From contig NC_012996.1 of the NCBI RefSeq assembly GCF_000026365.1, forward strand, positions 806,001 through 870,000: a DNA stretch of 64,000 nt. The letters are read 5' to 3'. Shown here piece after piece: positions 60,250-64,000 of this stretch. The position numbers were made by a program, and so were the translations under genes. Source of the stretch: Zygosaccharomyces rouxii (taxonomy: Eukaryota > Ascomycota > Saccharomycetes > Saccharomycetales > Saccharomycetaceae). Numbering within the stretch: the first letter of the stretch is position 1; every line of letters starts with the position of its first letter. The notes beneath the pieces are model-generated. The model made no database searches. It saw nothing but the letters and a program-made list of their open reading frames with translations, and was not told where the DNA came from.

Positions 60250-61635
60250 ATGATCACCAATATTCATTCCCAAAGTGACGAACAAATGGACAATATTTTT
60301 GTCTTGAATAATTTTGATCAGTTAAATACTGTACTATTAGAAGAGGCAGATATTTTGACAGTCGAGAAAATTTGGGAAATTATTACAACTAGTGGAAGCC
60401 TTGCAAGCGACAAATCAAATGGAAACTCAAGGGTTATCTCTCAGAAAAATGCAACCCATAATTCTAAAAATTCAACAACAGGTTTTACACCAGGATACGT
60501 TAGTGATTTTGAATTAAATGCATTTGGAGAATTTTGGCAAGGAGCCTCAGGGGAAAAATCTGACACATTAGGATTTTCTTCCAGATGCTTTTTAGAATTA
60601 GCACCGGTAGTTGGAGGACCTGTCATGGTTGACCTCCGAGAATTTATGGAGCAAGTAAAACCAGATGCCATAGAGGAACAGAAAAGACCCCTACAGGATA
60701 TCAATATTGCGGGGAACCCAATATTTGAGAATTCTTCTCAGATAGAATTTTCCAATGTGCCCGAGACCTCGAAGAATTCGAGAGTATCAGAAGACGCTAC
60801 TGAGTTGATCACTAATGCCACTCAGTTTCTTGGAGACAATAAAGTGTCAGAATTCCAATCTACCAATTTACGGGGGTCCAGGCATATTCTAAATACTAAA
60901 AAACTGGCATGCAAGCAGAAATCTAGAAGTACAGTAACCAACCTAAACGATGGGTATAGAAAGTTAAAGGGCAAATTAAAAAGAGAGATTTCAACATGTA
61001 ACAAGCTTGAACTCGAAAAGCAAGATCAATTGCTTCAACTGCAAGGACTTAAAGATGAATATTCAAGACTTCAAGATAAGTTAACTGGGGTATTGGCCAT
61101 GAACAACGAACTTGAAAAGAGGAATCAAATGACCGATTTCTACAAGTTGAATTTTACAAATCAATATAGAAAATTCGACTCTAAATTCGACGAGTTTGAA
61201 AAAAGCACATTATTACTACAGAAAGAGAGAAGTGCCAGAAGAGCGTTGCTCCGGGAAATGAAGGCCTGTTCAATAAATATGAAAAGCTTAAAAAAGAGAA
61301 AGATAAAGCCTGCTGGGAACAAAGAGCTGAACAATTTAAAGGGTTGGGAGTCAAAATACATGCAATTTGCAGAACGATGTAGTACTGTTGAAAGAATTAT
61401 TCAAAAGGGAGAAGTGAATTTACAAAAGCTATTTTATGAATTAAGAAATCATTCAAAAGAATTTCATCCAGTTAAAATTGATGAAACCAGCTTTTTTCCT
61501 TCCACACCTACTGATTCATGTATGACAGAAAGTTCATGGATTTCAAAATATCTTGTTCTTGAAAAAAATTCATTATCAGAGGACTTGAATACTATTCCTC
61601 CACTCTCATCTGGCCTTTGTAGGAGTGTATGTTAG
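60250..61635 (+). CDS. Unrecognised coiled-coil protein
   Basis: I do not recognise this 461-residue protein. The N-terminal 230 residues are polar and probably disordered. A basic and coiled-coil region spans about residues 215-400, with heptad-like runs (NKLELEKQDQLLQLQGLKDE, LQDKLTGVLAMNNELEKR, FEKSTLLLQKERSARRALLR). The C-terminal tail has PSTPTDSCMTESSW and ends SLCRSVC. There is no signal peptide or membrane helix. A second in-frame ATG at residue 13 (MDNIFVLNN) is a possible start. The architecture suits a scaffold of spindle pole, kinetochore or septin type, but that is a guess. Neighbouring NKP2 is a kinetochore gene, which proves nothing. The same strand holds SFH1 after 311 bases. 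Confidence 0.8.
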   Translation: MITNIHSQSDEQMDNIFVLNNFDQLNTVLLEEADILTVEKIWEIITTSGSLASDKSNGNSRVISQKNATHNSKNSTTGFTPGYVSDFELNAFGEFWQGASGEKSDTLGFSSRCFLELAPVVGGPVMVDLREFMEQVKPDAIEEQKRPLQDINIAGNPIFENSSQIEFSNVPETSKNSRVSEDATELITNATQFLGDNKVSEFQSTNLRGSRHILNTKKLACKQKSRSTVTNLNDGYRKLKGKLKREISTCNKLELEKQDQLLQLQGLKDEYSRLQDKLTGVLAMNNELEKRNQMTDFYKLNFTNQYRKFDSKFDEFEKSTLLLQKERSARRALLREMKACSINMKSLKKRKIKPAGNKELNNLKGWESKYMQFAERCSTVERIIQKGEVNLQKLFYELRNHSKEFHPVKIDETSFFPSTPTDSCMTESSWISKYLVLEKNSLSEDLNTIPPLSSGLCRSVC

Positions 61636-61946
61636 TGTATAGTCTCTCTTTACCATTTAATAACCCATTTTGCTATGTAGAAATAGTAAAATTTCATTTA
61701 TCATTTTAATTATGTCAATATTATTATTATTTATTTTTTTTTAGTGTGACGCAGTTGTCCGACATCACCTAGTAATTTCGGACAGCAACTCTATCGTGAA
61801 ATTTGAGTTTCAAATATCAACCGTTAATTACATTCAGTCCCGTCATAAAAGCAGACTAACCTCAGTTAATTAGAAACTTAGGAAAGCGTTTGCGGGAATC
61901 AGGTCTTCAATTCAACTAGGAACGTTGCAAAAAGCGATATATCTTT
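61636..61946. other. Interval between the coiled-coil gene and SFH1
   Basis: 311 bases with a T10 run near 61734, an inverted TGTCCGA repeat and the SFH1 promoter. No gene is seen. Confidence 0.55.
61756..61784. promoter_or_regulatory. Inverted repeat TGTCCGA-N15-TCGGACA
   Basis: TGTCCGA at 61756-61762 is mirrored by TCGGACA at 61778-61784. Outer bases GTTG and CAAC extend the symmetry with a 2-base shift. It lies 163-191 bases before SFH1 and shares its half-site with the palindrome at 59683. Confidence 0.5.
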
Positions 61947-63140
61947 ATGTCACAGCAACAACTTCTTCCACAGGGTTATTTATCCAATTTTCATAATAGA
62001 ATAAGGAATGAGCAGGTCCCACTGTTTGTTACTGCTCAACCCGCCAGGGGTCATAAAAGAGCTAAGGTAGTGAATTATGCTGAATTTGATCCCGATATCT
62101 TTGATGAGTTTAACAATATGGGAATGGAAGATGATGATATGGGCGAGAAAAAGGATTCCACGAATGGCGGAGGCACCCCAGGCATGGGTTCGCCGGGGCA
62201 AACAGGATCGATGGGCGCCAATGGTGATGAAAAAGATAGTAAAATCAATGGCGAAGGTAATCCTGATGCCAACGGTGGAAATAACCATGCGAATCCAGAG
62301 GAACATGCTCTTAATATAGCTCTTCCGGATATACAAGAGCAAGATGACCGATTAAGCATCTTGAGATACCCAAAGATTAGGGAAACCTTTTTACAGAGTA
62401 AGATTGCCACTCCATATAGGCTGGATATTCCTCCTACGTTGTCAACGGATCAGCAAGAACCAATCATAATTCCCATCACTTTAAATTTTGAGCATGGTGG
62501 TCACCAAATTAACGATTTCTTTACTTGGAACATTAATGATAGATCTATTACACCAGATGAATTTTCCACGATATACTGTAGAGATCTGGATTTCCCTAAT
62601 TCTACTGTATTGCATTCACAGATTGTTTCCTCTATAAATGAACAGTTACAAGAATACGAAACAGTAGCGGCAGTAATGGTTCCTGATTTACAGGTTATTG
62701 TGAATCTAACTTGTAGTTTAGATAACAGACTTTACGAAGATAACTTCCAGTGGAATCTGAACGATAAATCGGTTTCTCCCGAAAAATTTGCAGAGATTGT
62801 GGTTCAAGACTTAGGGCTACCAAGAGATTTTATGCCAGCGATTGCTCATGCACACCATGAATACCTTCTTCGAGTAAAAAAGGAATGGTTAGAAGGCCAT
62901 CTAAACCAAGAACACGTACCAAACGGTGCTGCCTTTGGATATTTGTCAGGTATACGTTTAGATGTCGATGAACTAGGTGTCAGCTGGTGTCCTAAGGTCG
63001 AAGTACTTACCCAAGAAGAGATTCAGAAACGTGAGATTGAAAAGGAGAGAAATTTGAGAAGATTGAAGAGAGAATCGGATCGTATGCACAGACGTGGAAG
63101 AAGAAGAGTAGACGATTTGGAGACTACGATGAGAATATGA
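61947..63140 (+). CDS. SFH1: RSC chromatin-remodelling subunit Sfh1 (SNF5/INI1 family)
   Basis: Sfh1 is the Snf5 homolog in the essential RSC remodeller. The 397-residue product (426 in S. cerevisiae) is far shorter than Snf5, which decides for Sfh1. The N-terminal part has [20 protein letters not shown] and a glycine/asparagine-rich linker (about 65-120). Two SNF5 repeats follow: one with [21 protein letters not shown] and [15 protein letters not shown], the other with [17 protein letters not shown] and [16 protein letters not shown] basic C-terminal tail ends the protein. In S. cerevisiae it is YLR321C; here it sits near the CEN1/CEN7-type tract, so synteny breaks between EFB1 and this gene. 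Confidence 0.93.
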   Translation: MSQQQLLPQGYLSNFHNRIRNEQVPLFVTAQPARGHKRAKVVNYAEFDPDIFDEFNNMGMEDDDMGEKKDSTNGGGTPGMGSPGQTGSMGANGDEKDSKINGEGNPDANGGNNHANPEEHALNIALPDIQEQDDRLSILRYPKIRETFLQSKIATPYRLDIPPTLSTDQQEPIIIPITLNFEHGGHQINDFFTWNINDRSITPDEFSTIYCRDLDFPNSTVLHSQIVSSINEQLQEYETVAAVMVPDLQVIVNLTCSLDNRLYEDNFQWNLNDKSVSPEKFAEIVVQDLGLPRDFMPAIAHAHHEYLLRVKKEWLEGHLNQEHVPNGAAFGYLSGIRLDVDELGVSWCPKVEVLTQEEIQKREIEKERNLRRLKRESDRMHRRGRRRVDDLETTMRI

Positions 63141-63530
63141 ATCAAGATTGTATCGTAATATATGTAATTATGATGAATAAAACTGCAGCAACTTATTTAT
63201 GAGCTTGATCCACAGTCACAGTAACCCAGGGCAAGGTGAATTTCAATTTTGGAGACGAAAGTTGATATTCTATTTATCGGGAATTACGCGACACATAGCG
63301 GTAAAGGCAAGAGGGTATGCTACTTATTCTGCCATTAAATCGAATTAAATAGAAAAGTTTGTTCTATACAACTCAAAAAGACGTTTTAATTTCGTGTCAT
63401 AACCGTATATTTCTATCATTTTTATCACTTGACGATGCTTCCAAGATTTTCCGAAGACCAAGCACATCACATCTTATGAGCTCATCTACGCCTTAAATTA
63501 TACCGGAAAACGCAAGCAATTGAGAGGTCA
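63141..63530. other. Interval between SFH1 and NKP2
   Basis: 390 bases with the SFH1 3' end and the NKP2 promoter. No open frame or repeat of note. Confidence 0.5.
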
Positions 63531-63980
63531 ATGTCCTCTGAACAACTCCTTGTAAGGCATGTCAGGGATAATCTAATCACTCACAAACATACATTAGAAG
63601 AATTTGCCCAACTAGTGGCGCAACACCATCGAAGTAAACACGAGTCTGAGCCTGATGAAGCTACTATAAAAGATTGGTATACGAAGTACGAGCAACAGGA
63701 TGACGCTGCCTTACAACTATCGGAACAGAGAATTGAAAATTTCTTGAATGATGCTAGACAGGCGCAATTGCTCGAACTGGAGAAATCACAACTTGCTGAG
63801 TCTTTTTCTTTGGAAGATGTCGTTAACAAGCTTTATCATGTGGACCAATTGTTAGATAAAAGATTGGCATACATGAATGAATCTATGAAGGATAATGTAA
63901 CAGAATTACAAAAATTCAATGAATTGTTGGAGTTAGCCAACTCCACTAAAACGGATGATGACGAAGATATAAGCTCCTAA
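63531..63980 (+). CDS. NKP2: Non-essential kinetochore protein Nkp2
   Basis: Nkp2 belongs to the Ctf19 (COMA-linked) inner-kinetochore complex together with Nkp1. The 149-residue product (153 in S. cerevisiae) begins MSSEQLLVRHVRDNLITHK, close to the S. cerevisiae start, and has a WYTKYEQQDDAALQLSEQRIENFL block, LEKSQLAESFSLEDVVNKLY and a helical DQLLDKRLAYMNE segment; the tail is acidic. In S. cerevisiae NKP2 (YLR315W) lies six genes from SFH1, so the two are from one ancestral tract. The reading frame is complete within the window, ending 20 bases before its edge. Confidence 0.87.
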   Translation: MSSEQLLVRHVRDNLITHKHTLEEFAQLVAQHHRSKHESEPDEATIKDWYTKYEQQDDAALQLSEQRIENFLNDARQAQLLELEKSQLAESFSLEDVVNKLYHVDQLLDKRLAYMNESMKDNVTELQKFNELLELANSTKTDDDEDISS

Positions 63981-64000
63981 GGGAAGTAAAAATCGAACTC

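Noticed and set aside
1..64000. LTRs, transposons, virus-like genes, CRISPR arrays, operons
   Set aside because: No long direct repeats, integrase or reverse-transcriptase motifs or spaced repeats were seen; gene content is conserved yeast core.

Overview
The window is nuclear DNA from a budding yeast of the family Saccharomycetaceae. Genes are compact and mostly intronless. The few introns carry yeast GTATGT or GTAAGT donors and TACTAAC-type branch points. From base 1 to about 59.4 kb, the gene order interleaves genes that lie on two separate tracts in Saccharomyces cerevisiae: chromosome VII near CEN7, and chromosome II left arm or chromosome I around CEN1. Genes kept as pairs in S. cerevisiae (PDR1/PDR3, ERP1/ERP6) occur once here. 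That is the signature of a lineage that did not go through the whole-genome duplication; Zygosaccharomyces, Torulaspora or a relative is my best guess from protein similarity, not a proof.

Layout. From 1 to 20 kb: LEU1 (5' end cut off by the window), SLA1, MPO1, an intron-containing tRNA-Phe, SCL1, LDB7, ERG4, an unrecognised gene (call it X1), a PDR1/PDR3-type zinc-cluster regulator and PUF4. From 20 to 46 kb: PMA1, an ADH6/7-type alcohol dehydrogenase, SEN34, PMC1, COG7, RPN14, RFA1, a second zinc-cluster factor, CDH1, SWD1, one ERP1/ERP6-type p24 gene, NUP60, tRNA-Pro and ERG26. At 46.4-46.55 kb, between ERG26 and EFM5, lies a point centromere (CDEI, an 89% AT CDEII of 134 bp, CDEIII), exactly where synteny with CEN7 and CEN1 predicts it. 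On the other arm: EFM5 (two introns), TFC3 (one intron), VPS8, a paralog of X1 (X2) and EFB1, whose intron carries the snR18 snoRNA. Beyond 60 kb synteny changes: an unrecognised coiled-coil gene, SFH1 and NKP2.

The genes are mainly housekeeping: plasma-membrane and vacuolar ion pumps, ergosterol synthesis, leucine synthesis, proteasome, chromatin remodelling and methylation, cell-cycle ubiquitination, endocytosis and vesicle tethering. They do not form a single pathway. Regulatory sites that fit their genes are visible: a perfect PDRE before the PDR1 homolog (autoregulation), a PACE (Rpn4) site before SCL1, a Rap1-like site before EFB1 and an AR1/Upc2-like site before ERG4.

The least explained parts are the X1/X2 protein family, the coiled-coil gene at 60.2 kb with TGTCCGA palindromes on both sides, the hairpin and tandem repeats in the SEN34/PMC1 promoter, the 1.2 kb GT-rich interval at an inversion breakpoint between PUF4 and PMA1, and an open, GC-richer stretch at 58.1-58.3 kb. 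I see no transposon, LTR, virus-like gene or CRISPR array.
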